Below are positions 55,450 through 63,117 of a DNA stretch of 64,000 bases, one piece after another. A model generated the notes under the pieces. The model worked only from the letters and a program-made list of their open reading frames with translations. It had not been told where the DNA came from and searched no databases. How positions within the stretch are numbered: the stretch's first letter is position 1; each line of letters begins with the position of its first letter. The translations under genes and the position numbers were made by a program. Origin of the DNA: Oscillospiraceae bacterium (GTDB lineage Bacteria > Bacillota > Clostridia > Oscillospirales > Oscillospiraceae); NCBI GenBank assembly GCA_020025545.1, contig JAHHRX010000004.1, forward strand, positions 1 to 64,000, in the 5' to 3' direction.

Positions 55450-56235
55450 ATGGACCGGAAAAATATGGATAAAATCGCAAATTCCCCCGAAGATCGTATG
55501 CTTCTTGCAAAAATCTGGGATAAGATCAATACCGGTATGCAGCGTAATATTCCCGCCAATACTGCTTTTCTCTCCCCACGGGAGCTGGAAATGGCAAGAT
55601 ACCTCTTTGGTGAGCAGCAAGGTTTGATTGCTTTCGGCGGCTATGCCGATGCTGAGCGGAAAATGCTGTGCTGGGTGCCGGATTATCTGGATCAAAGCAG
55701 TCTTTATGAGGAAGGCTCTCCCATGGTCTGTCTCCGTGCAGAATTTTATAAAGGCGACACGCCCACCCACCGGGATTTTCTGGGCGCCCTGATGGGAGCA
55801 GGTATTTCCCGGGAAACCATCGGAGACATCTGCGTGGGAGTGGGCAGATGCGATTTTTTTGCGTGTCAGGAAATGTCCGAGTATCTCCTGCAAAACTTTA
55901 CAGCCACCGGGCGGACAAAAATCCACCTGCAATTGGTTCCTCTGAAGGATGCACAGATCCCACAGCCGGAAGTGAAGATTATCAGGGATACGCTGGCCTC
56001 TCTGCGGCTGGACAGTGTTATATCCTCAGGATTTCGCATTTCCCGGGGGCTGGCCTGTGAGTATATTGCCGCAGGAAAAGCCGCTATTGACGGTCTTCCC
56101 TGTGAAAAGGCAGATAAAATCATCCGTGAGGGTGTCAAAATCTCCCTGCGTGGCAGCGGCAAAATAAAACTGGCTGCCGTCAACGGCACTACCAAAAAAG
56201 GTAGAATTTCGGTGGAAATCCACCGCTATGTGTGA
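55450..56235 (+). CDS. YlmH-like S4 RNA-binding protein
   Basis: This protein of about 261 residues has a C-terminal S4 domain (about 178-245: SGFRISRGLACEYIAAGKAAIDG). The preceding region reads FLGALMGAGISRETIGDICVG, the YlmH hallmark. YlmH proteins bind stalled or split 50S subunits in ribosome quality control and are often near division genes; here the neighbours are different. The start is uncertain: 55450 is only about 9 bases after the expected transcription start, and ATG 55465 is an alternative. Confidence 0.9.
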   Translation: MDRKNMDKIANSPEDRMLLAKIWDKINTGMQRNIPANTAFLSPRELEMARYLFGEQQGLIAFGGYADAERKMLCWVPDYLDQSSLYEEGSPMVCLRAEFYKGDTPTHRDFLGALMGAGISRETIGDICVGVGRCDFFACQEMSEYLLQNFTATGRTKIHLQLVPLKDAQIPQPEVKIIRDTLASLRLDSVISSGFRISRGLACEYIAAGKAAIDGLPCEKADKIIREGVKISLRGSGKIKLAAVNGTTKKGRISVEIHRYV

Positions 56236-56244
56236 GGTATAAAT

Positions 56245-56451
56245 ATGAAAATGGACGAAGTAATTGCAAGGATCAACGCACTTGCAAAAAAAGCCAAGGC
56301 CGAGGGTTTAACCCCGGAGGAAACTGCAGAGCGGGATAAGCTGCGCAGAATCTATATTGATTCCGTAAAAGCCAGTCTCGTAGGCGAACTGGAAAACACC
56401 TATATCGTAAGACCCGACGGCAGCAAGGAAAAAGTCGGCAAAGGAAAATAA
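56245..56451 (+). CDS. DUF896 (YnzC-like) small protein
   Basis: This 68-residue charged protein reads MDEVIARINALAKKAKAEG and TPEETAERDKLRR and ends in a Lys/Gly-rich tail, the DUF896 pattern. It is helical and soluble, with no known biochemical role. It starts 9 bases after the S4 gene, with GAGGTAT as a partial ribosome site, so the two form an operon. A tetraloop terminator follows. Confidence 0.92.
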   Translation: MKMDEVIARINALAKKAKAEGLTPEETAERDKLRRIYIDSVKASLVGELENTYIVRPDGSKEKVGKGK

Positions 56452-56459
56452 ATGGCATC

Positions 56460-56494
56460 AAAAAAGCAGCCTACGAAAGTAGGCTGCTTTCTCT
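56460..56494. terminator. bidirectional terminator between DUF896 and tRNA-Ser
   Basis: The 12-bp stem AAAGCAGCCTAC/GTAGGCTGCTTT with a GAAA loop has a T-run on both strands (TTTTTT on the minus strand), serving DUF896 and tRNA-Ser(TGA). Confidence 0.92.
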
Positions 56495-56583
56495 TGGCGG
56501 AGAGAGTGGGATTCGAACCCACGGTGCGTTGCCGCATCACCAGTTTTCAAGACTGGCTCCTTAAACCGCTCGGACATCTCTCC
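56495..56583 (-). tRNA. tRNA-Ser(TGA), CCA encoded
   Basis: On the minus strand GGAGAGA pairs with TCTCTCC, followed by discriminator G and encoded CCA. The anticodon stem CCAGT/ACTGG-type arm encloses CTTGAAA, giving TGA. A long variable arm confirms a serine tRNA. Confidence 0.97.
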
Positions 56584-56593
56584 ATTGCCAATG

Positions 56594-56622
56594 ACTATAT
56601 CATTTTGCAGCGCAAATGTCAA
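56594..56622 (-). promoter_or_regulatory. promoter of tRNA-Ser(TGA)
   Basis: On the minus strand TTGACA, a 17-base spacer and TATAGT, 11 bases from the tRNA. Confidence 0.85.
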
Positions 56623-56655
56623 GCAGGATTCCCGTGGGATTCTGAAATTCAGGGG

Positions 56656-56684
56656 TTGACAAACCGCCCAGTCTATGCTAGAAT
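56656..56684 (+). promoter_or_regulatory. promoter of tRNA-Ser(GCT)
   Basis: TTGACA, a 17-base spacer ending in TGC, and TAGAAT. It is divergent from the other tRNA-Ser promoter, with 33 bases between the two -35 elements. Confidence 0.87.
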
Positions 56685-56716
56685 ACCTTGGCAACCTAAA
56701 TAGTACATTTTGATTC

Positions 56717-56808
56717 GGAGTGATACCCAAGAGGCCGAAGGGGCTCCCCTGCTAAGGGAGTAGGCGTCTAAAAAGCGCGCGAGAGTTCAAATCTCTCTCA
56801 CTCCGCCA
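56717..56808 (+). tRNA. tRNA-Ser(GCT), CCA encoded
   Basis: GGAGTGA pairs with TCACTCC, followed by G and CCA. The anticodon stem CTCCC/GGGAG encloses CTGCTAA, giving GCT. The variable arm is long, as expected for serine. Confidence 0.97.
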
Positions 56809-56842
56809 CAGAGGCAAGGATTTTTCCTTGCCTCTGTTTTTT
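56808..56842 (+). terminator. terminator after tRNA-Ser(GCT)
   Basis: The 12-bp perfect stem CAGAGGCAAGGA/TCCTTGCCTCTG is followed by TTTTTT. Confidence 0.93.
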
Positions 56843-56891
56843 AGATATTCTCCCAAAAATTATTAAGTTATCTTTAATTTCTACATAATAC

Positions 56892-56920
56892 TTGAATGCC
56901 TCTGATCTGTATGATATAAT
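56892..56920 (+). promoter_or_regulatory. promoter of the YwaF-like gene
   Basis: TTGAAT, a 17-base spacer and TATAAT, about 46 bases before the start codon. Confidence 0.75.
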
Positions 56921-56965
56921 TTTTTTGTCTGATTTTCAGCAATACCTATACACAGGGAGTACATT

Positions 56966-57772
56966 ATGAAAGATTTTACTTACCTGCTGGAAAATTTCTT
57001 TACCCATAAGGATTTTCTGGTCCCTGCCGAGCAGATCCCGGGCACACTGTTTACCCCCCTGCATTTTGTCTTTTCCGCAGTTCTGCTGGCCGTTATTATT
57101 CTCTCTGCCATTTATGTTGCAAAGCACAAGCACCTCATAAAACCCGTCCTGCTTACGATTTGGATCATTATGCTGGTGTGGGAATTCGTGATTGTGACTT
57201 GGGAAAGCGTAGCCGGCAAAGAGGTAGCCCTGGATCTGAAAAGCAACCTGTCTCTCTATCCCTGCAGTATTTATCTCTTTGCTCTGCCTTTTGCCATGTT
57301 GGGTAATGGAAATGTGAAGAAATCCGCCTGCGGGTATCTTTGTACTCTGGGGCTTATGGGCGCATCGATCAACTTCTTTTATCCTGCGATCCGCCTTTCC
57401 ACTTATTCCTGCATTTCCTTCATTGGCTTCCACACCTTTTTATTCCATGGCTCCATGCTTTTCACCTGTCTTGTACTGCTGATCTCCGGCTATCATCGAT
57501 ACACCCATGTGACAAAATGGCAGGAACTGTTCCTCCCCTGCATTGCCAGCCTTCTGATGTCTGTTCCCGCAAACATCGTCAATTATACCATTGGTGCCGA
57601 CTATATGTTCTTCCGTGGTGATTTTCCGATTGTCCATGCCATTTTCGGTGACACCCCCCGTGTAATTATCACCCTTGTGATGTATGCGCTTTACATCTTC
57701 ATTCCTGCGCTTTATTACCTTCCCTCTTTCCTGAGGAACCGTAAAAATGCAAAGGTGCTTTCCGCCTGTTAA
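56966..57772 (+). CDS. YwaF/TIGR02206-like membrane protein
   Basis: This 268-residue polytopic protein has about seven hydrophobic segments. The LSLYPCSIYLFALPFAML stretch with the preceding acidic residues is the recognisable family core, and FHGSMLFTCLVL carries a conserved His. Function is unknown. AGGGAG precedes the ATG; promoter and terminator mark it as a single-gene unit. Confidence 0.82.
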   Translation: MKDFTYLLENFFTHKDFLVPAEQIPGTLFTPLHFVFSAVLLAVIILSAIYVAKHKHLIKPVLLTIWIIMLVWEFVIVTWESVAGKEVALDLKSNLSLYPCSIYLFALPFAMLGNGNVKKSACGYLCTLGLMGASINFFYPAIRLSTYSCISFIGFHTFLFHGSMLFTCLVLLISGYHRYTHVTKWQELFLPCIASLLMSVPANIVNYTIGADYMFFRGDFPIVHAIFGDTPRVIITLVMYALYIFIPALYYLPSFLRNRKNAKVLSAC

Positions 57773-57773
57773 C

Positions 57774-57808
57774 AAAAGCGGTGCAGTTCAAGCTGCGCCG
57801 CTTTTTTA
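57774..57808 (+). terminator. terminator after the YwaF-like gene
   Basis: A stem AAAAGCGG...CCGCTTTT with inner CAG/CTG pairs is followed by TTTTTT. Confidence 0.85.
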
Positions 57809-57881
57809 CATCCTTTTTTTCATCCAGCGGACAGATTATCGCCGGTATAATCCCCCGTTCCCCATATTACAATCGTTTTCC

Positions 57882-57910
57882 TTGACTTTTCCCCGGATGC
57901 CTTTTATCAT
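57882..57910 (+). promoter_or_regulatory. promoter of the radical SAM/SPASM gene
   Basis: TTGACT, a 17-base spacer and TATCAT, about 30 bases before the start. Confidence 0.75.
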
Positions 57911-57940
57911 GGTATCTGCGATTACGAACGGAGGGTGTTT

Positions 57941-58780
57941 ATGAAGCGTTTCCGTAAAATATACCTTGAAATCTCAAACATCTGCAATCTCAGCTGCGCT
58001 TTCTGCCCCGGAACCAAGCGGAAAAAGCGAGCCATGACTGAGGAGGAATTTCGTTTCCTTCTGCCAAAGCTTCGGCCTTGGTCAGATTATCTCTATTTTC
58101 ATCTGATGGGGGAACCCTTGTGCCATCCGAAGCTGTATTCCTTTCTGGCTGCGGCCGGAGACGAAGGGTTTCGGGTGATTCTCACCACCAACGGAACTGC
58201 CCTTGCCGCCCAGCAGGATCTACTGGCAAACGCCAAGGGGCTTTATAAGGTCAACATATCCCTCCATGCTTTTGAAGCCAATGATATTACTATGACCTTT
58301 GCCGAGTATCTCGCCGGATGCTTTTCCTTTGGCAAAAAAGCAGAAGGGAAAGTGCTGATTTCCTATCGGCTCTGGAATCACGGCGGTGCTGACAAGCGAA
58401 ACGAAGAGATTCTTGACACCATGCACCGCTATTTCCCCCAGCCTTGGGTGCAGGAAGGTCGCGGCATCCGCATTGGAGAGCGCATATATCTCGAATACGG
58501 TGACAAATTTGACTGGCCGGATCTTGCCGCCCCGGATCAAGGGGATCGGGTGTTTTGCTACGGTCTGCGAGATCAGATTGGTGTCCTCTGTGACGGCACC
58601 GTGGTCCCCTGCTGTTTAGACCATGACGGAGAGATTCCCTTAGGGAACCTCTTCACGGAAGAAATGGCAGATATTCTGGAAATTCCCCGGGCAAAAGCCA
58701 TATATGAGGGCTTTCAAAAGGGCTGTGCCGCCGAACCGCTTTGCAGGCATTGCGGTTATGCCACCCGCTTCCGAAAATAA
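57941..58780 (+). CDS. radical SAM protein with SPASM-like C-terminus
   Basis: This 279-residue enzyme has CX3CX2C at Cys15, Cys19 and Cys22 in ISNICNLSCAFCPG. The C-terminal half carries extra Cys (VPCCLD, then CAAEPLCRHCG) in a SPASM-like arrangement for auxiliary Fe-S clusters. Such proteins often modify peptides, but no precursor peptide gene is visible nearby, so the substrate is unknown. GGAGGG precedes the ATG at 57941. The gene is monocistronic. Confidence 0.88.
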   Translation: MKRFRKIYLEISNICNLSCAFCPGTKRKKRAMTEEEFRFLLPKLRPWSDYLYFHLMGEPLCHPKLYSFLAAAGDEGFRVILTTNGTALAAQQDLLANAKGLYKVNISLHAFEANDITMTFAEYLAGCFSFGKKAEGKVLISYRLWNHGGADKRNEEILDTMHRYFPQPWVQEGRGIRIGERIYLEYGDKFDWPDLAAPDQGDRVFCYGLRDQIGVLCDGTVVPCCLDHDGEIPLGNLFTEEMADILEIPRAKAIYEGFQKGCAAEPLCRHCGYATRFRK

Positions 58781-58786
58781 GGCCAT

Positions 58787-58821
58787 CGCCGCTCTCTAAA
58801 CCGAGAGCGGCGAAACTTTTT
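58787..58821. terminator. terminator between the radical SAM and M28 genes
   Basis: The 10-bp perfect stem CGCCGCTCTC/GAGAGCGGCG is followed by AAACTTTTT on the plus strand. The convergent M28 gene stops at its edge. Confidence 0.85.
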
Positions 58822-60046
58822 ACTTTTCAGAGCGTTTTCTGGCCAGATAAATGTCAAGTTTTTCCTTTACATTGTCGGGAATGGTGCGCTTCACCGGGCA
58901 GCAGGCAGCATTTGCCATCTGAGATGTGAAAGCAATAATGAAATCGATATCAGCAGCCATCTGCTCACCCTTCATCACTGCCATAGTGTCATAGCTGTTG
59001 TGAATGGTAGCTGTGTTGTCGGGAGCGCTGCGTGCAAAGGACAGGCTGGGAACGCCCTTATCTGCGAAAGGTGTCGAATCGCTGGAGTACACATCCTGAT
59101 AAGCGTGCATTCCGAAGCCCAGCTGTGCAGAAAGATAAGTAATGTAGTGGACCAAAGCTTCTTCGGCAGAGCAGCAGGCAATGAATTGACCCATGATGCA
59201 GCCGATCATATCCAGATTGATGTTGAGCACCACATTGCCCAGTTCTGCCTCGTGGGCCGCACAGTAGGCCTTGGAGCCCAGTAATCCCCGTTCCTCACTG
59301 CCGCACCAGATAAAGCGCAGGCCGTAACGATGGGGGTGGTTGGCAAAATGGCAGGCTGCAGCAAGAATACCAATGGAACCGGACATATTGTCATAGGCAC
59401 CTTGCGAGAGGGATGTAGAATCATAGTGTGCCGTCAGCACAATATACTGCTCCACATCACCGGGCAGATCCAGCACCACATTGTGCGACTCCCCCTGATA
59501 CTCTCTCTGCTTCAGGCAGATTTTAGCAGTCTTAGGGTCGGACTTTACCAGAGCAATGGCATCCTTTGCGTTGATGTTGACACCGGGAAGCTTGTTTCCT
59601 TTGCTGACAAAGCTCCGCAGCTCCCGCTGATCGATATCAAAGTCCGTATAGTTGGCATCTCCGTCATAGGTGATAAAGCCCACAGCGCCGTTTTCCAGAA
59701 TATCCTGATATTTCCAGTAGCCCATATAGCCATCCACCAAAACGATCTTCCCCTGGCACAGAGAAAGGCTATAGGGATCTGTATTGCGCAGATAGTAGAA
59801 GGGTGCCTCTACCTCTGCGCTTCCTGCATTCAGGTATCCCTTACAGGTTACCGCTTTTCCGTCCACGATGAGCGTGGCCTCTTCCATGTCCGCCATATCC
59901 ACAGGGAATGCTTCCAGATTGGCATGACAGCCAAACTCTGCACACTTTTTCTGCAGGTACTGCGCAGCCCGATATTCCTCCGGACTGCCGCCGGTGCGGA
60001 TAAAGGCGGTATCTTCAAAAATTTGCATTATTTCCTTGATTTCCAT
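58820..60046 (-). CDS. M28 family zinc aminopeptidase
   Basis: This 408-residue peptidase of the M28 family has an inserted PA-like domain (about 80-180) before the catalytic domain. The metal and catalytic residues are visible in order: AHYDS, YDNMSGS, SEERGLLGS, NLDMIG and HNSYDT. It has no signal peptide, so it is probably cytosolic. AGGAGG precedes the ATG. It has its own promoter. Confidence 0.93.
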   Translation of the reverse strand: MEIKEIMQIFEDTAFIRTGGSPEEYRAAQYLQKKCAEFGCHANLEAFPVDMADMEEATLIVDGKAVTCKGYLNAGSAEVEAPFYYLRNTDPYSLSLCQGKIVLVDGYMGYWKYQDILENGAVGFITYDGDANYTDFDIDQRELRSFVSKGNKLPGVNINAKDAIALVKSDPKTAKICLKQREYQGESHNVVLDLPGDVEQYIVLTAHYDSTSLSQGAYDNMSGSIGILAAACHFANHPHRYGLRFIWCGSEERGLLGSKAYCAAHEAELGNVVLNINLDMIGCIMGQFIACCSAEEALVHYITYLSAQLGFGMHAYQDVYSSDSTPFADKGVPSLSFARSAPDNTATIHNSYDTMAVMKGEQMAADIDFIIAFTSQMANAACCPVKRTIPDNVKEKLDIYLARKRSEK

Positions 60047-60068
60047 AGCTGAACCTCCTTTTTAGCCT

Positions 60069-60096
60069 ATTATAGCGCACCGCAATAGAATTGCAA
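60069..60096 (-). promoter_or_regulatory. promoter of the M28 peptidase gene
   Basis: On the minus strand TTGCAA, a 16-base spacer and TATAAT. The gap 60097-60234 holds nothing else I can support. Confidence 0.8.
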
Positions 60097-60234
60097 CCGG
60101 ATTTTTGGTTTTTCTTCCACCATGGGCACGATTTCCGCAGATATCTCAGCAAAGCAGAAATTCATCGACCACGGAAAGGCTTGATGCAATCGTACCAAGT
60201 AACGGCAACGGCGGCTGTATGTGCTATAAAAGGA

Positions 60235-60263
60235 TTGACAGACAGCATACAAAATGAAATAAT
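60235..60263 (+). promoter_or_regulatory. promoter of the bcp operon
   Basis: TTGACA, a 17-base spacer and AATAAT, about 37 bases before the bcp start. Confidence 0.78.
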
Positions 60264-60299
60264 AGCAGTAGAAAATAATATACTAGGAGGAAAAAAGCC

Positions 60300-60755
60300 A
60301 TGCTTTCTATTGGAACCAAAGCTCCCAACTTTACTCTGCCCGATCAGAACGGTGAACTTCACACTCTGGAAGATTACCGCGGTAAAAAAGTCATTCTCTA
60401 CTTCTACCCCAAGGACAACACTCCCGGCTGCTCCAAGCAGGCCTGCGGTTATTCTGAAAACCTCCCCCACTTCACCGAAAAGGGTGCCGTGGTACTGGGT
60501 ATCAGCAAGGATTCCGTAGCCTCCCACAAGAAATTTGAAGAAAAGTACGGCCTGCGCTTCCCCATTCTATCCGATCCGGAGCGTACCGTCATCGAAAGCT
60601 ACGATGTCTGGCACGAAAAAAAGAATTACGGCAAGGTCACCATGGGTGTCGTCCGCACCACCTACCTCATTGACGAGGACGGAATGATTGCGGCAGCAAA
60701 TGACAAGGTGAAAACCGCCGACGATGCAGAAAAAATGCTGGGGATTCTGGGATGA
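60300..60755 (+). CDS. bcp: thiol peroxidase, Bcp/PrxQ type
   Basis: This 151-residue peroxiredoxin reduces peroxides with thioredoxin as electron donor. Peroxidatic Cys44 is in PKDNTPGCSKQAC, and resolving Cys49 five residues later marks the two-Cys PrxQ type. AGGAGG is 9 bases before the ATG. Its stop overlaps the yaaA start (ATGA), giving a coupled peroxide-defence pair. Confidence 0.96.
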   Translation: MLSIGTKAPNFTLPDQNGELHTLEDYRGKKVILYFYPKDNTPGCSKQACGYSENLPHFTEKGAVVLGISKDSVASHKKFEEKYGLRFPILSDPERTVIESYDVWHEKKNYGKVTMGVVRTTYLIDEDGMIAAANDKVKTADDAEKMLGILG

Positions 60756-61519
60756 AAATCATCCTTTCTCCCGCCAAAAAAATGCGGGTGGATACCGAAT
60801 TTCTTCGATCCGCTACCATTCCCGTTTATATTGATCAGGCACAGCTGCTTTGTCAAGCTCTGAAAGCTATGCCGCACGAGGCCCTCAAAAAACTCTGGGG
60901 CTGCAACGATGCAATTGCAGAGGAAAATTTCCGTCGGCTGGAATCCATGGATCTCTGCAGCGGACTCACGCCTGCCGTTCTTTCCTATGACGGCATTGCC
61001 TACCAGTATATGGCTCCTTCCCTGCTGGAAGAAAAGCAGCTGGAGTATCTGCAGGAGCATCTGCGGATTCTCTCCGGTCTGTACGGCATACTGCGGCCCA
61101 TGGACGGCGTTACCCCTTATCGGCTGGAGATGCAATCGTCCCTTTCCTGCCGGGATGCAAAGGATCTCTACCGGTTTTGGGGAGATTCTCTCTATAAGGC
61201 ACTGGATGCCGAAGACGGTGTCATTTTAAATCTCGCCTCAAAAGAATACAGCAAGTGTATTACGCCGTATCTCAAAAAATCTGATACCTTCATCACCTGC
61301 GTCTTTGCAGAAAAAGTAAACGGAAAGATGACCCAGAAAGCTACCTTTGCCAAAATGGCACGGGGGGAAATGGTTCGTTATCTGGCAGAGCATCAAATCA
61401 TCTCAGCAGAGAATGTTAAGCGCTTTGACCGTCTGAACTATGTCTATCGGGAGGCGCTTTCCTCCCCTGCCGAATTTGTCTTTGAGCGCTGCCCAGAGCC
61501 CGAATCGGAAAGGAAATGA
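60752..61519 (+). CDS. yaaA: YaaA family peroxide stress protein
   Basis: This 255-residue YaaA protein reads IILSPAKKMRVDTE at the N-terminus and YGILRPMDGVTPYRLEM in the middle. In E. coli YaaA lowers free iron during peroxide stress and binds unusual DNA structures. Here it is translationally coupled to bcp, which fits the same role. The next gene starts 6 bases after its stop. Confidence 0.96.
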   Translation: MKIILSPAKKMRVDTEFLRSATIPVYIDQAQLLCQALKAMPHEALKKLWGCNDAIAEENFRRLESMDLCSGLTPAVLSYDGIAYQYMAPSLLEEKQLEYLQEHLRILSGLYGILRPMDGVTPYRLEMQSSLSCRDAKDLYRFWGDSLYKALDAEDGVILNLASKEYSKCITPYLKKSDTFITCVFAEKVNGKMTQKATFAKMARGEMVRYLAEHQIISAENVKRFDRLNYVYREALSSPAEFVFERCPEPESERK

Positions 61520-61525
61520 TACATC

Positions 61526-62491
61526 ATGAATAAAGCCACAGCTGCAATTCTTTTTTCTCTGATTTTGCTGCCTGTGAATCTCTGCTGCGTATTCTGGATG
61601 TTTCGGGAGGCTCTGTACCTCTCCGGATTTACCGTAAAGCAGTTTCTGGCATCCGCACCCTATTTTTCCGGCACCCGCCGCCACGTACAACGACAGCGGC
61701 GGAGGTTTCTGGCAGATTTTTTCCGTCGCAACAGCGCCGATCCACAGGCTTCTCTGGGGCTTCTGCGCCGCTTCATGCTGTCCACATTGCCGGGACTTGC
61801 TGCCCTGATTCTGGCCCAGTGGGCAGCACTTTCCCCAAAGCATGCAGCAATCGTGCTTCTGTGCGATCTGATTCTCGCCTGCGTCAACATCTGCCTGTTT
61901 CTGATGGGCCGTGCCTATCGCCGCAGCCATCCTCTGGATGAAGAACTTGCACAGGCCCTGGCACAGGAACGGTCTGCCGGTCACAGGGGACGGAATATAC
62001 TGGTATATACTCTGGTCGGGGCGGTATTCTTTGGATTTCTGGCTTTCTTTCATCTAAGTCTTGCGTCCGCTAGCGCAAGAGGAAAAGCCGAGATTGATTC
62101 CGAAACCGTTTACCGTGTTCTACAGGAAAACGGCTATAAGACTGACGGAATTCCCGTTACTTACTGGTATCTTGAGGAAAATAATCTCATGTATGTCTGT
62201 GCCGGAGTCAGCGAAGGCAGCAAATTTGAGTTTTACTCTTATTCCAATCCCCAATCCGCCGAAAGTGTCTATGCAGCAATCAAAGGAGAACTGTTCCCAG
62301 ATTGGAACGAAGCCCAGATGGACGATGCGGAAACCGTCTTTTCCGATGGCACAAAACTGTTAAGCGGAATCCGTGACGGCGTTTATCAGTTTGCAGTGAT
62401 ACAGGGAAAAACGGTAGTATGTGCCACATCTTCCCATTCTCCCGATCAGATCCGGGACATTCTGTCCGAGCTTGGCTATTTGGGACGCTGA
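61526..62491 (+). CDS. uncharacterised membrane protein
   Basis: This 321-residue protein has hydrophobic segments at about 7-28, 88-108, 112-130 and 160-182. A basic cytoplasmic loop lies in between (45-75, many Arg), and a soluble C-terminal domain (185-321) is probably on the other side of the membrane. I do not recognise a family. It follows yaaA by 6 bases, and the DUF3592-like gene starts 13 bases after it, so all four genes from bcp are likely one operon. Confidence 0.82.
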   Translation: MNKATAAILFSLILLPVNLCCVFWMFREALYLSGFTVKQFLASAPYFSGTRRHVQRQRRRFLADFFRRNSADPQASLGLLRRFMLSTLPGLAALILAQWAALSPKHAAIVLLCDLILACVNICLFLMGRAYRRSHPLDEELAQALAQERSAGHRGRNILVYTLVGAVFFGFLAFFHLSLASASARGKAEIDSETVYRVLQENGYKTDGIPVTYWYLEENNLMYVCAGVSEGSKFEFYSYSNPQSAESVYAAIKGELFPDWNEAQMDDAETVFSDGTKLLSGIRDGVYQFAVIQGKTVVCATSSHSPDQIRDILSELGYLGR

Positions 62492-62504
62492 ACAGGAGCA
62501 CACT

Positions 62505-62981
62505 ATGGAAAAAACAAAGCAGTCTAAAACAGTACAGCTGCTATTGCTGATTTTCGGCATTGTGTTTTTCTGCGGCGGTGTCTATTTTCTCATGAACGGT
62601 ATCCACAATTATGCCCGGCAGTTTCACCAGCGAGACTGGCAGGAAACAACTGCCACAGTCATTCGTGTGGATGAGCGCATAGAAAGTAACCAAAACAACT
62701 CCCACTTTACCGTATATGACATTTACTTCCAGTACGAAGCAAATGGGCAGCTGTACACCTATTCCATCTACAGAAACAATGCCTCGAAAAATTACGGCGA
62801 TACCATCACCGTAAAATACGATCCTCGCTCCCCCGGCGACGCCACGCACTATCTGGAGCCGGAACCGGGTTTTGCTTGGGGCGGTCTCGTCGGCTTTGCT
62901 GTTTTCGGACTGATCGGACTTAAAATCATCCGCAGCGCCCTACCCGCAAAAAAGCCCCGATCTTCCGGGCATAGGAAATAA
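62505..62981 (+). CDS. DUF3592-like membrane protein
   Basis: This 158-residue protein has membrane helices at about 10-30 and 125-145. A beta-rich domain lies between them (ATVIRVDERIES, YDIYFQYEANGQLYTY, GDTITVKYDPRSPGDA), the DUF3592 pattern. Function is unknown. AGGAG precedes the ATG at 62505. It is the last gene of the bcp unit, ending just before a strong terminator. Confidence 0.82.
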   Translation: MEKTKQSKTVQLLLLIFGIVFFCGGVYFLMNGIHNYARQFHQRDWQETTATVIRVDERIESNQNNSHFTVYDIYFQYEANGQLYTYSIYRNNASKNYGDTITVKYDPRSPGDATHYLEPEPGFAWGGLVGFAVFGLIGLKIIRSALPAKKPRSSGHRK

Positions 62982-62983
62982 AG

Positions 62984-63019
62984 AAATCTCCGCAGAATTT
63001 CTATCTGCGGAGATTTTTT
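62984..63019 (+). terminator. terminator after the bcp operon
   Basis: The 13-bp perfect stem AAATCTCCGCAGA/TCTGCGGAGATTT is followed by TTTC. A-runs on its left side may also end minus-strand transcripts from the sulfite reductase gene. Confidence 0.92.
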
Positions 63020-63117
63020 CAGCAGTCATAAAGCATTCCCTTGGGTGTCTCAGTCCGCCGCAGGGGAATATCAAACACACGATCCGGAATTCCCCTTTGG
63101 CAGACTTTCTTTAACAC
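63019..63117 (-). CDS. possible 32-residue coupled small protein
   Basis: A 33-codon frame starts at GTG 63117, overlapping the sulfite reductase stop codon (GTGTTAA), with AAGGGCGGTG before it. It reads KKVCQRGIPDRVFD, then RRTETPKGMLYDC, and stops at the edge of the terminator. The residue choice looks protein-like, but I know no family. It could equally be a chance frame, or the remnant of a longer C-terminus. Confidence 0.35.
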   Translation of the reverse strand: MLKKVCQRGIPDRVFDIPLRRTETPKGMLYDC

